Assembly: GCA_938083445.1 (NCBI GenBank)
Contig: CALKCP010000017.1
Coordinates: 118,676 to 182,675, forward strand
Length of the DNA: 64,000 nt
Reading direction: 5' to 3'
Source of the DNA: an uncultured Ulvibacter sp.
GTDB taxonomy: Bacteria > Bacteroidota > Bacteroidia > Flavobacteriales > Flavobacteriaceae
The position numbers were made by a program, and so were the translations under genes. Positions 9,422 through 17,738 of this stretch are shown here, one piece after another. The notes below the pieces were generated by a model that saw only the letters and a list, made by a program, of their open reading frames with translations, was not told the origin of the DNA and did not search any database. Every line of letters starts with the position of its first letter. The stretch's first letter is position 1.

Positions 9422-9436
9422 CCAGTCACCAAAAGC

Positions 9437-10405
9437 TTAGTAGCCAAGTTTAAGGCGAACCCTTGACAAAACATCATTTGCAATATTTGTTGCTTTGGCA
9501 GCTCCAATTTCTAACGCCTTATCAATTTCATTAAGATTTTCCATATAGTAATTATAACGGAGTCTTTCTTCTGAAAAACGCTCAATAATTAATTCAAACA
9601 ATGCTTGTTTTGCGTGCCCATAACCATAATTGCCACCTTGATAGTTCGCTCTCATAGCTGAGATTTTTTCTGAAGTTCCTAGAATAGTATATAAGGCAAA
9701 GACGTTACACGTATCAGGATTCTTAGGATCTTCCATGGAGGTACTGTCTGTTTGAATACCCATAATCTGTTTCCGAAGTTTTTTGTCATTTAAGAAAATA
9801 TTGATAGTATTTTCCTTTGATTTACTCATTTTAGCACCGTCTGTTCCAGGAATTAGTTTTGTGTCTTCTTGCACTTGTCCTTCAGGCAACACAAAGGTTT
9901 CCCCGAGTTGTGCATGAAAACGAGAAGCTACATCACGAGTCATCTCAATGTGCTGTAGTTGATCTTTTCCGACCGGAACAATGTTAGCGTCGTACAAAAG
10001 AATATCGGCAGCCATAAGCATCGGATAAGAGAACAAACCTGAATTTACATCCTCTAAGCGGTTTGCCTTATCCTTAAATGAATGTGCTAAGGTCAATCGC
10101 TGGTATGGAAAAAAGCAACTTAAATACCAAGAGAGTTCAGTTACTTGTGGAATATCACTTTGTCTATAAAAAACTGTTTTTTCAACATCCAGTCCAAATG
10201 CGAGCCAAGTTGCAGCCGTACTATAGGTGTTGACTCGAAGAGTTTTAGCATCCTTTATTTGCGTAAGGGTGTGCATGTCTGCGATAAATAAAAACGAATC
10301 ATTTTTTGGGTTATTAGCCATTGCAATGGCCGGAATTATTGCGCCTAAAATATTTCCTAAGTGAGGAGTTCCGGTGCTTTGTATACCTGTTAGAATTCTG
10401 GACAT
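9437..10405 (-). CDS. trpS: Tryptophanyl-tRNA synthetase
   Basis: This class I aminoacyl-tRNA synthetase charges tRNA-Trp in the cytoplasm. At 322 residues it has normal bacterial length. The N-terminal ATP-binding motif appears as PHLGN (about residues 14-18), and the second signature as KMSKS in GAKMSKSKENTI. The C-terminal helical anticodon-binding part is complete. It is a single gene with its own -7 box at 10441-10448. Confidence 0.97.
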   Translation of the reverse strand: MSRILTGIQSTGTPHLGNILGAIIPAIAMANNPKNDSFLFIADMHTLTQIKDAKTLRVNTYSTAATWLAFGLDVEKTVFYRQSDIPQVTELSWYLSCFFPYQRLTLAHSFKDKANRLEDVNSGLFSYPMLMAADILLYDANIVPVGKDQLQHIEMTRDVASRFHAQLGETFVLPEGQVQEDTKLIPGTDGAKMSKSKENTINIFLNDKKLRKQIMGIQTDSTSMEDPKNPDTCNVFALYTILGTSEKISAMRANYQGGNYGYGHAKQALFELIIERFSEERLRYNYYMENLNEIDKALEIGAAKATNIANDVLSRVRLKLGY

Positions 10406-10440
10406 ACGTTTGTTTTAGTTAGTCTAAGTTATATTATAGG

Positions 10441-10448
10441 CAAAGTTA
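10441..10448 (-). promoter_or_regulatory. -7 box of trpS
   Basis: TAACTTTG on the minus strand exactly matches TAnnTTTG and ends 35 bases before the ATG of trpS. Confidence 0.5.
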
Positions 10449-10481
10449 CTTTTTTTAGACCATTTGCATTCCTCAATTTGT

Positions 10482-10489
10482 TATTTTTG
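10482..10489 (+). promoter_or_regulatory. -7 box giving a near-leaderless plsC mRNA
   Basis: TATTTTTG matches TAnnTTTG and ends six bases before the ATG at 10496. It overlaps the TTG at 10478, which therefore cannot be the translated start. Confidence 0.5.
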
Positions 10490-10495
10490 ATTCTC

Positions 10496-11236
10496 ATGAA
10501 ATTTTTTAACTATATTTTCTATACCCTTTACAGAATTTGGTTCTATCTATTAGTCCTTTTGCCAATTCTAATTCTTCTTCCATTGCTATTTGTAAGTATT
10601 TTAAAAGAGGCTTGGTATCCCTTCTATTTTAGGCTGGCCAGGGTGTGGGCACGAATCATATTATTTGGAATGGGGTTTATTCCTATTATAAAGAAAGAGG
10701 GCGACTATAAAAAAGGATGCAGTTATATGTTCATTGCCAATCATACGTCTATGTTAGATATCATGTTGATGTTGCACGTTACAAGAAATCCCTTTGTATT
10801 CGTAGGGAAAAAGGAGCTGTCTAAATTTCCGCTTTTTGGATTCTTCTATAAACGAACTTGTATTTTAGTGGATAGAAATGATTCAAGGAGTCGTCATGAG
10901 GTCTATAACAGTGTGCAAAAGAAATTTGACCAAGGCCTTAGTGTGTGTATTTTTCCTGAGGGCGGAGTGCCCGACAATAAGGAAGTTGTTCTAGATAATT
11001 TTAAGGATGGGGCGTTTCGTCTTGCTATTGAACACAATATTCCAATTGCTCCGATGACATTTCATGACAATAAAAAAAGGTTTTCATACGACTTCTTTAG
11101 TGGAAGTCCCGGTAAAATGAGAGTGAAGATTCATAAAATAGTTCCAACAAATAACATGAGCCTTGAGGATAAAAAAACACTAAGAAACGAAACCAGAAAT
11201 CTTATCCTAAGAGAGTTAGATCATCCAACGGTTTAA
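10496..11236 (+). CDS. plsC: 1-acyl-sn-glycerol-3-phosphate acyltransferase (first of two PlsC-like)
   Basis: This enzyme acylates lysophosphatidic acid to phosphatidic acid at the inner membrane. The 246-residue protein has a hydrophobic N-terminal anchor (residues 1-40, with a second hydrophobic stretch near RIILFGMGFIPII). The acyltransferase motifs are NHTSMLD (catalytic His-Asp pair) and FPEGG (substrate binding). A second PlsC-like protein is at 50387-51130, so substrate preference may be divided between them. The ATG at 10496 is chosen because of the promoter position. Confidence 0.9.
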   Translation: MKFFNYIFYTLYRIWFYLLVLLPILILLPLLFVSILKEAWYPFYFRLARVWARIILFGMGFIPIIKKEGDYKKGCSYMFIANHTSMLDIMLMLHVTRNPFVFVGKKELSKFPLFGFFYKRTCILVDRNDSRSRHEVYNSVQKKFDQGLSVCIFPEGGVPDNKEVVLDNFKDGAFRLAIEHNIPIAPMTFHDNKKRFSYDFFSGSPGKMRVKIHKIVPTNNMSLEDKKTLRNETRNLILRELDHPTV

Positions 11237-11270
11237 AATAAAAAACCGTCCTATGGCGTAGAACGGTTTA
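11236..11270 (-). terminator. Terminator of the dual-membrane anti-sigma gene
   Basis: Read on the minus strand, a stem of up to 11 bp with one wobble pair (core 11243-11249 with 11263-11269) is followed by a T-rich run. It lies about 40 bases after the stop at 11310 and directly beyond the end of the convergent plsC. Confidence 0.75.
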
Positions 11271-11309
11271 ATAAAAGTTCGGTATTATCCAAACCAACTA
11301 AAAACTAAC

Positions 11310-12833
11310 CTAAAACCTGTAGCTCAATCCAGTATAAACTCCAATATAATAAGGTTGGAACTCTACAGACGAATCTGAATAAGGATTGAGTTGATATTTA
11401 AACATGGGCTCCACGTTAAACGTAATCTTTTTTGATGCTTTATAATCTATACCAAGTCCTATATTGGTTGTAAAACTTATGGTAGATAAATTATTGGCCT
11501 CTCCCAAAGTACTGGAGAAGTCTCCTGCACCAACGGAAATGTCATTATTCCCTAAAAACATAGTGCTCACCCCACCTATAACATTCACGCCAAATTTTGT
11601 TTTGATGACCGCATACTTTAATTCTAAAGGGACTTCGTAATAAGAAATATTCTGAACCAATTCTGCGGGACCGTTAGTAGATTTTTCTGTAATGTTTCCA
11701 AAGCCACCATTCGCCGAATTTTGCGCTGCTATCGTGCCTTCGTCTAGTACCGTTAAAACGTCTTGTCGTCCTTCATAATTTACACTGCTTAAACCCGCTG
11801 AAAGTGGCCCAGTACCGATTTCAATACCTCTAGTGGAATAACTTAGGTCTACATTGCTAACTCCAGTTCGAACAGTCAAACGTTCACTAACTGCATAACT
11901 AACTTGTACACCATAACTAAAATTAACACCTGCATTTTGTGAGTTATCAGAAAAAGTGGGATCTATAGAAGAGCCTTCACTTAAGGAACTGTAATATACC
12001 GGAGCAAAATTTGGCGATACTTCCCAACGCTTTTCTGTATTCGTTTTTTCTCGCGCAATAGCCTCGTCCGATTTAATCGTGTTTTGTTCAATTATTGCAT
12101 CAAGAATGGATTGTTTTTCGACAGGTTCTATAACATCCGACCCATTTTTGTTTTCAGTAGCAGATACTTCTGTCTTGGTAGTTTTTGAAACAGGAAGTTC
12201 TTTTTTAATAAGAGCTTCATTATTGTTTAATGGCGCAACGACTTCTTTTTGTATTTTATCAGAACTTTTTTCCTCTTCTGAAGTAACTGAAAAAGCTTCA
12301 TTATGTTTTTCAATTATCGGTCCTTCATGCTTAATGAGATTATTGGTTCGGTTTGATTTTTTTTCTGAAGTATTTGCAGAAACGGCCTCACTTTTTGTAT
12401 TATAATGTGTTTCTTTCTGAATTAATTTTTTAGTTACATCACTAGGAACTCTTTTTTCAGAAGAATTTTCAACGCTTTCTCCGTCAACAATCAAAATCTC
12501 CTCTTCAGAGGCTACTTCAATATTATTCAAATGATTTTCCTGAATCAAAGGAGATCTTTGCTTCATAGAATCACCTTGTTCTGTTGTTTCGTCATTAGTG
12601 ACAACAGACGAATCAACTTTTGATGTATTGTAAATTGAATTTCCAATAGTAAACAATAATGCCAACAGAGCTGCCACCCCCCCAACTTTCCAAAAAAGAG
12701 GGATTATTTTGCGGTTCTTCTTCCTCGATTCTAGAGAAGTCTGTATACTACCCCAGACTTCCGGTGACGGAGAGGCTTCAAAATCTTTGAAGCGATCTTT
12801 AAAAAGCTGATCTATGTGCTTTTTGTTTTTCAT
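11310..12833 (-). CDS. Putative dual membrane-spanning anti-sigma factor with C-terminal beta-barrel
   Basis: The 507 residues fall into four parts. Residues 1-47 form a short cytoplasmic segment with a bacteroidetal anti-sigma-like motif (SPSPEVWGSI). One inner-membrane helix follows (about 48-68, GGVAALLALLFTIGN). A highly charged Lys/Glu/Ser/Thr-rich linker (about 70-268) could cross the periplasm. A beta-barrel of the OMP_b-brl type (about 269-507) ends in aromatic YRF, the usual outer-membrane signature. The gene directly follows an ECF sigma gene in the same orientation (71-base gap). This layout matches the dual membrane-spanning anti-sigma (Dma) proteins described in Bacteroides. Binding to the neighbouring sigma factor is inferred. 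Confidence 0.72.
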   Translation of the reverse strand: MKNKKHIDQLFKDRFKDFEASPSPEVWGSIQTSLESRKKNRKIIPLFWKVGGVAALLALLFTIGNSIYNTSKVDSSVVTNDETTEQGDSMKQRSPLIQENHLNNIEVASEEEILIVDGESVENSSEKRVPSDVTKKLIQKETHYNTKSEAVSANTSEKKSNRTNNLIKHEGPIIEKHNEAFSVTSEEEKSSDKIQKEVVAPLNNNEALIKKELPVSKTTKTEVSATENKNGSDVIEPVEKQSILDAIIEQNTIKSDEAIAREKTNTEKRWEVSPNFAPVYYSSLSEGSSIDPTFSDNSQNAGVNFSYGVQVSYAVSERLTVRTGVSNVDLSYSTRGIEIGTGPLSAGLSSVNYEGRQDVLTVLDEGTIAAQNSANGGFGNITEKSTNGPAELVQNISYYEVPLELKYAVIKTKFGVNVIGGVSTMFLGNNDISVGAGDFSSTLGEANNLSTISFTTNIGLGIDYKASKKITFNVEPMFKYQLNPYSDSSVEFQPYYIGVYTGLSYRF

Positions 12834-12904
12834 ATCAGACCTGCTTTCACAGGCTAAGTTGATTAAATCCTTATTTAAAAGGACGTTACTAATTTAAAAA
12901 TAAT

Positions 12905-13444
12905 CTATGGTACTTTGTTTGCACTTTTAAAATTTTCAATTTTTGTTTTCAATATCATTCTTGCTCTAGCCAGATTTGATTTAGATGTTCCATCCGAGAT
13001 GCCTAACATCTCGGCAATCTCTTTGTGGGCATAATCATCCATCACATACATTGTAAAAACCAATCTATATCGATCCGGTAATTCTTGAATAATTTTAAGC
13101 AAAAAATCCAGCGGAATTTCTTCATCTTCAACTTCAACATCAATTTCATCAGGAATTTGATCTTCTCTAGCTATGTCAAATACGCGTTTCTTTCGGTATT
13201 TCTGAAGGACTGTGTTTACTGTAATTCGTTTTATCCAACCCTCAAAAGAACCTCTGTCTTTAAACTGATCAACCTTTTTAAAGATAGTTAAAAATGAATC
13301 TTGCAAACTATCTTCAGCTTCCGCATGATTAGGCGAATAGCGAAGGCAAATTGAAAAAAGCACACTCGAATATCGCTTATACAACTCTCCTTGAGCCTTA
13401 GCATCTTGCTTCTTACATTGTATGATGAGCTCGTCTAAAGTCAA
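12905..13444 (-). CDS. ECF-type RNA polymerase sigma-70 factor
   Basis: This 179-residue protein has sigma region 2 (LYKRYSSVLFSICLRYS ... AEDSLQDSFLTIFKKVDQF) and region 4 with a helix-turn-helix (YAHKEIAEMLGISDGTSKSNLARAR). It belongs to the small bacteroidetal ECF group. The start appears to be TTG: no in-frame ATG lies between it and the upstream stop, and the first residues (TLDELIIQCKK) align with typical family starts. It is the first gene of a pair with the envelope-spanning protein at 11310-12833, its probable regulator. Confidence 0.92.
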   Translation of the reverse strand: MTLDELIIQCKKQDAKAQGELYKRYSSVLFSICLRYSPNHAEAEDSLQDSFLTIFKKVDQFKDRGSFEGWIKRITVNTVLQKYRKKRVFDIAREDQIPDEIDVEVEDEEIPLDFLLKIIQELPDRYRLVFTMYVMDDYAHKEIAEMLGISDGTSKSNLARARMILKTKIENFKSANKVP

Positions 13445-13576
13445 CTGTAGTCCCTGGTTTATAATTTAACATGAAACAACTTACACATTTTGCAAGCATC
13501 ACCATATAACCAAGTTTTCTACATAAAGTAGATGTAACTCGATTAAAATGGTTGCGTGGGGATACGTATTAAGTTG

Positions 13577-14581
13577 TTATTTTATTGCGGCAATGGCATC
13601 TTTAATTTTTTGCTCAAGCTCTTCCATAAGCTCGGGGTTGTCCATCAATAGGTTTTTAACAGCATCTCTTCCTTGGCCAAGTTTTGTATCGTCATAGCTA
13701 AACCACGACCCGCTTTTTTTGACAATTTCAAAGTCAACACCGAGGTCAATTATTTCACCAACCTTGGAGATACCTTTTCCATACATGATGTCAAATTCAA
13801 CAGTTTTAAAAGGCGGGGCGACTTTGTTTTTAACCACTTTTACTCGGGTTTTGTTTCCTAGAACCGCACTGTTTGCATCTTTTATTTGAGTGGACCTTCT
13901 AATGTCAAGCCTCACCGAAGCGTAGAACTTTAGAGCATTACCTCCAGTGGTTGTCTCTGGATTTCCAAACATTACACCAATTTTTTCACGCAATTGGTTT
14001 ATAAAGATCACTGTGCAATTTGTTTTGCTGATTGATCCTGTTAGCTTCCTCAATGCTTGAGACATTAACCTTGCGTGAAGCCCCATTTTGCTATCGCCCA
14101 TCTCACCTTCAATTTCACTTTTTGGTGTTAATGCCGCTACCGAATCTATAACAACAATATCAATGGCACCACTTCTAATTAAGTTGTCGGCAATTTCTAG
14201 TGCTTGCTCACCATTATCGGGTTGAGAAATGATGAGGTTTTCAATATCAACCCCAAGATTTTCTGCATAATATCTGTCGAATGCATGTTCAGCGTCAATA
14301 AATGCCGCAATACCTCCTTTTTTTTGAGCTTCAGCTATTGCATGGAGTGTTAAGGTTGTTTTACCTGAAGATTCAGGCCCATAAATTTCAACAACCCGTC
14401 CTCTTGGATAGCCTCCAACTCCTAATGCTACATCAAGTCCTAAAGACCCTGTTGGGATTACCTCTACTTCAATGACGGCCTTATCCCCCATTTTCATTAC
14501 GGTTCCCTTTCCGTAGGTTTTGTCCAACTTATCTAGCGTTAGTTTTAGTGCTTTTAATTTTGATTCATTTTCTTTACTCAT
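13577..14581 (-). CDS. recA: Recombinase RecA
   Basis: RecA is the ATP-dependent strand-exchange protein of homologous recombination. The 334-residue protein carries a Walker A motif (GPESSGKTT), a Walker B region ([10 protein letters not shown]), the conserved [18 protein letters not shown] loop and an intact C-terminal domain with an acidic end. It is a single gene. No LexA-type operator was recognised in the 308-base divergent region upstream, so SOS control is not evident. Confidence 0.98.
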   Translation of the reverse strand: MSKENESKLKALKLTLDKLDKTYGKGTVMKMGDKAVIEVEVIPTGSLGLDVALGVGGYPRGRVVEIYGPESSGKTTLTLHAIAEAQKKGGIAAFIDAEHAFDRYYAENLGVDIENLIISQPDNGEQALEIADNLIRSGAIDIVVIDSVAALTPKSEIEGEMGDSKMGLHARLMSQALRKLTGSISKTNCTVIFINQLREKIGVMFGNPETTTGGNALKFYASVRLDIRRSTQIKDANSAVLGNKTRVKVVKNKVAPPFKTVEFDIMYGKGISKVGEIIDLGVDFEIVKKSGSWFSYDDTKLGQGRDAVKNLLMDNPELMEELEQKIKDAIAAIK

Positions 14582-14889
14582 TGATTCTAATTTTTATGTG
14601 AAGGAGTCGATAGGCTAAAGTACTATTTCTTTGTATGTGTCGCAAAAGGAAAAACCTGTTTATCACTTTATTTGTCAACAATAAAAACAACATCCCGAAT
14701 CCATAAAACAAATAAATTGTATTCTGAATTTACATTTATCAAACAAAGGTTTAAGAAAAATGGAGCGTAGCATAGAGGTGCGATATTTCTAAAAAACATT
14801 TTACTTATAAACACCCAAAGCATGTCCCCTACTTTTGCTATTTTTACACTCTTATTTAATCAATTCTTTTAACCTTAAAAAAGTATAGC
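14582..14889. promoter_or_regulatory. Divergent intergenic region between recA and trhO
   Basis: This 308-base gene-free stretch must hold the promoters of recA (minus) and trhO (plus). A clear -7 box for trhO is at 14830-14837. For recA only a weak candidate (TACTTTAG on the minus strand, about 50 bases upstream of the start) is visible. No small gene, RNA or repeat was recognised. Confidence 0.5.
14830..14837 (+). promoter_or_regulatory. -7 box of trhO
   Basis: TACTTTTG exactly matches TAnnTTTG and lies 52 bases before the ATG at 14890. Confidence 0.5.
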
Positions 14890-15921
14890 ATGCAACTGTA
14901 CAACACATTAAGCGCGAAAGAGAGAGCTGAGCTTCTTGAAGCCGCAAGTGAAGAACGGTTAACACTCTCTTTTTACCAATATGCCAAAATTGGCAATACT
15001 GATATTTTTAGAAATCATTTGTTTATAGCTTGGGATGAGCTTGATGTATTAGGGCGTATTTATGTTGCGAACGAAGGTATTAATGCCCAATTATCTCTCC
15101 CTGCGAAAAATTTTCAAGCGTTTAAGACGTTTCTCGATGGGATATATTTTCTGAAAGACTTACGATTAAACATCGCTATAGAGCACGATTTAAAATCTTT
15201 TCTTAAACTGAAAGTTAAAATCCGAAATAAGATCGTAGCCGATGGACTCAACGACGATACTTTTGATGTTAGAAATAAAGGAGTCCACTTATCTGCCGAT
15301 AGATTCAACGAACTTATTGAAGATCCAGATACTGTGTTGGTGGACATGAGAAATCACTATGAAAGTGAAATTGGCCATTTCAAGGGAGCAATAACTCCTG
15401 ATGTCGATACTTTTCGTGATTCTTTAGATAGTATAGAAGAAGATCTAAAAGATCACAAAGAGGATAAGAAACTGGTTATGTACTGCACTGGTGGGATTCG
15501 TTGTGAAAAAGCAAGTGCATACTATAAACACAAAGGTTTTAAGAATGTATTTCAGCTAGAGGGAGGTATTATTGAATATGCGCGGCAGGTTGAAAAACAG
15601 GGATTAGAGAATAAATTTATTGGTAAAAACTTTGTTTTTGATCACCGCCGAGGGGAGCGAATTACGGAAGATGTGATTGCGCAATGTCATCAGTGTGGAA
15701 CTTCTTGTGATGACCATATTAACTGCGAAAACGAGGCTTGTCATTTATTATTTATTCAGTGTGAGGCTTGTGCTTTAAAGATGCAAAATTGCTGCAGTGA
15801 TGCGTGTAAAGACGTGATCCAATTACCCTTTGAGGAGCAAAAAAGATTGAGACAGGGTCTTCCGAATAGTAATAAAATTTTTAAAAAAGGCCGCTCTGAA
15901 AAACTGAAATTCAAAAAGTAA
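14890..15921 (+). CDS. trhO: tRNA uridine(34) hydroxylase TrhO (rhodanese family)
   Basis: TrhO makes 5-hydroxyuridine at the wobble position of certain tRNAs. The 343-residue protein has an N-terminal ferredoxin-like UPF0176 domain and a central rhodanese domain with the loop CTGGIRC (Cys199 and Cys205). The Cys-rich C-terminal region (CHQCGTSCDDH ... CEACALKMQNCC) probably binds zinc, and the protein ends in a basic tail. Length and domain order are normal for the YceA/TrhO family. The gene precedes the ricT-like gene by 90 bases. Confidence 0.93.
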   Translation: MQLYNTLSAKERAELLEAASEERLTLSFYQYAKIGNTDIFRNHLFIAWDELDVLGRIYVANEGINAQLSLPAKNFQAFKTFLDGIYFLKDLRLNIAIEHDLKSFLKLKVKIRNKIVADGLNDDTFDVRNKGVHLSADRFNELIEDPDTVLVDMRNHYESEIGHFKGAITPDVDTFRDSLDSIEEDLKDHKEDKKLVMYCTGGIRCEKASAYYKHKGFKNVFQLEGGIIEYARQVEKQGLENKFIGKNFVFDHRRGERITEDVIAQCHQCGTSCDDHINCENEACHLLFIQCEACALKMQNCCSDACKDVIQLPFEEQKRLRQGLPNSNKIFKKGRSEKLKFKK

Positions 15922-16010
15922 CGTTTCATTTAAAATGGTATCTTTACTCATTGAATTAATTGTTTAATCTTCGTCTCTCCTTCTTATAAGAGAGCTTTAT
16001 ATATAAAATT

Positions 16011-17258
16011 ATGGGCTGTACAAGCTGCGCCAGTGGTGCTGATGGTCAACCAAAGGGCTGCAAGAACAATGGAACTTGTGGAACTGATGGCTGTAACAAA
16101 CTAACAGTATTTGATTGGCTTTCCAACATGACGCTTCCTAACAACATGGAGCCCTTTAAGGGTGTTGAAGTGAGGTTTAAAAATGGGAGAAAACACTTCT
16201 ATCGCAATTCTGAAAGTCTTACACTTAGCATTGGAGATATCGTAGCAACAGAAGCCGAATCAGGTCATGATATTGGAATTGTGACGCTCACAGGTGAACT
16301 GGTGCGAGTACAAATGAAAAAGAAAAAGGAGAATCCAAACCCTGAGAATTTGCCTAAAATTTATCGGAAAGCATCTCAAAAGGACATAGATCTATGGCAA
16401 AAACTTCGCAGTAGAGAGGCTGATGTTCAGAAACAATCTAGAGTTATTGCCATTCGCCTTGGCTTAAAAATGAAAATTAGTGACGTAGAATTTCAAGGAG
16501 ACGCATCGAAAGTGGTGTTTTATTATACAGCGGAGGAGCGGGTTGACTTTAGAGATTTAATTAAAGAGTTTGCGCGTACTTTTAGCTCGCGAATCGAAAT
16601 GAAGCAGATAGGGTTTCGCCAAGAGGCCGCTCGCTTAGGGGGTATTGGTTCATGCGGAAGAGAGCTTTGTTGCTCCACTTGGTTGACAGACTTTAGGTCT
16701 GTAAACACAGCAGCTGCTCGTTACCAACAATTGTCATTAAATCCACAAAAATTAGCAGGGCAATGTGGAAAGCTAAAATGCTGCTTAAACTTTGAGTTAG
16801 ACACGTATCTAGATGCTTTGGATGGTTTTCCGAAGAGCGACGTTAAACTCGCTACCGAAAAAGGAATGGCTGTTTGTCAAAAGACAGATATTTTTAAAGG
16901 GCTTTTATGGTATGCTTATGAGAAGGAAGGAATGAACTGGCACCAATTAAGTTTGGAGAATGTAAAAGAGATTATTGCCGTTAATAAAAAGGGAAACAAA
17001 GTTGCAAGTCTAGAAGAATTTATTGAAGAGGTAGTCATATCCGATAAAGAAATATTTAGCAGTGTCGTTGGGCAAGACAGTATTACCCGTTTTGACAAAC
17101 CGAAACGCAGTAATAAGAGAAGATCGAATAAAGGAAATCAAAGAAATCAAAACCGATCCAATAATGAGTCGAAGAATACATCCAAAGCTTCTGGAAATTC
17201 TAAGAACAAAAGAAAAAACAACAATAGAAAAAGAAAACCGCAAAGCAATGCGAAATAG
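16011..17258 (+). CDS. ricT: PSP1 domain protein, RicT (YaaT)-like
   Basis: This 415-residue protein has the PSP1 core with conserved cysteines in GSCGRELCCSTW and CGKLKCCLNFEL. In Bacillus the RicT homologue is part of an Fe-S-containing complex that influences RNA processing and development; its role in Bacteroidota is not established. An additional Cys-rich N-terminus (MGCTSCAS ... CKNNGTCGTDGCNK) could bind a second metal site. The last 70 residues are a very basic Arg/Lys/Asn-rich disordered tail, which suggests nucleic-acid binding. The 3' end overlaps gldH by 11 bases. Confidence 0.85.
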   Translation: MGCTSCASGADGQPKGCKNNGTCGTDGCNKLTVFDWLSNMTLPNNMEPFKGVEVRFKNGRKHFYRNSESLTLSIGDIVATEAESGHDIGIVTLTGELVRVQMKKKKENPNPENLPKIYRKASQKDIDLWQKLRSREADVQKQSRVIAIRLGLKMKISDVEFQGDASKVVFYYTAEERVDFRDLIKEFARTFSSRIEMKQIGFRQEAARLGGIGSCGRELCCSTWLTDFRSVNTAAARYQQLSLNPQKLAGQCGKLKCCLNFELDTYLDALDGFPKSDVKLATEKGMAVCQKTDIFKGLLWYAYEKEGMNWHQLSLENVKEIIAVNKKGNKVASLEEFIEEVVISDKEIFSSVVGQDSITRFDKPKRSNKRRSNKGNQRNQNRSNNESKNTSKASGNSKNKRKNNNRKRKPQSNAK

Positions 17259-17730
17259 CATTCCTGCGATCTTGCTTTTTATGTTTTTAGCTTCCTGTAA
17301 TTCGGGTCCGATTGCTGGAGAAATGAGATCGATAACAAGCACATGGAATAAAGACCAGGTTCTCGAATTTCAAATACCGCAATTAGACTCGACAAGAAAT
17401 TACCATGTGTTTTTGAACGTTCGAAATAGCAACGAGTACAAATTTAACAACTTGTTTTTGATTGTTGCAATAGATTTTCCGCATGGTAAAACACTAACAG
17501 ACACTTTGGAATACCGACTGGCTAAGCCAGACGGCACTTGGCTAGGGACTGGTTTAGGCAGTGTAAAGGAAAATAAGTTTTGGTATAAAGAAAACATAAC
17601 CTTTAAGGAAAAAGGTATTTATAAAATGACCATATCACAGGCTGTTCGCAATAACGGGGAGGTTGATGGCGTTACAAATTTAGTTGGCATTACAGATATC
17701 GGCTTTAGTATAGAGGAGGGCGATAAATAA
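17248..17730 (+). CDS. gldH: Gliding motility lipoprotein GldH
   Basis: GldH is a small lipoprotein needed for gliding motility in Flavobacterium johnsoniae. The start is set at 17248: the 160-residue product then begins with a lipoprotein signal peptide with lipobox FLASC and acylated Cys17. Longer in-frame starts would only read through the end of ricT in another frame. The middle carries the typical GldH pattern (NVRNSNEYKFNNLFLIV, LAKPDGTWLGTGLGS, NITFKEKGIYK). It lies between ricT and the PBP, overlapping ricT by 11 bases and separated from the PBP by 8 bases, so it is almost certainly cotranscribed with both. Confidence 0.92.
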   Translation: MRNSIPAILLFMFLASCNSGPIAGEMRSITSTWNKDQVLEFQIPQLDSTRNYHVFLNVRNSNEYKFNNLFLIVAIDFPHGKTLTDTLEYRLAKPDGTWLGTGLGSVKENKFWYKENITFKEKGIYKMTISQAVRNNGEVDGVTNLVGITDIGFSIEEGDK

Positions 17731-17738
17731 TTATTTAA

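Noticed and set aside
17062..17247. N-terminal extension of gldH
   Set aside because: The in-frame extension only reads the end of ricT in a different frame. Starting at 17248 gives a proper lipoprotein signal peptide.
17010..17342. Minus-strand frame of 110 codons over the ricT tail and gldH start
   Set aside because: It is antisense to two well-supported overlapping genes, and its composition reflects the basic tail of ricT read backwards.
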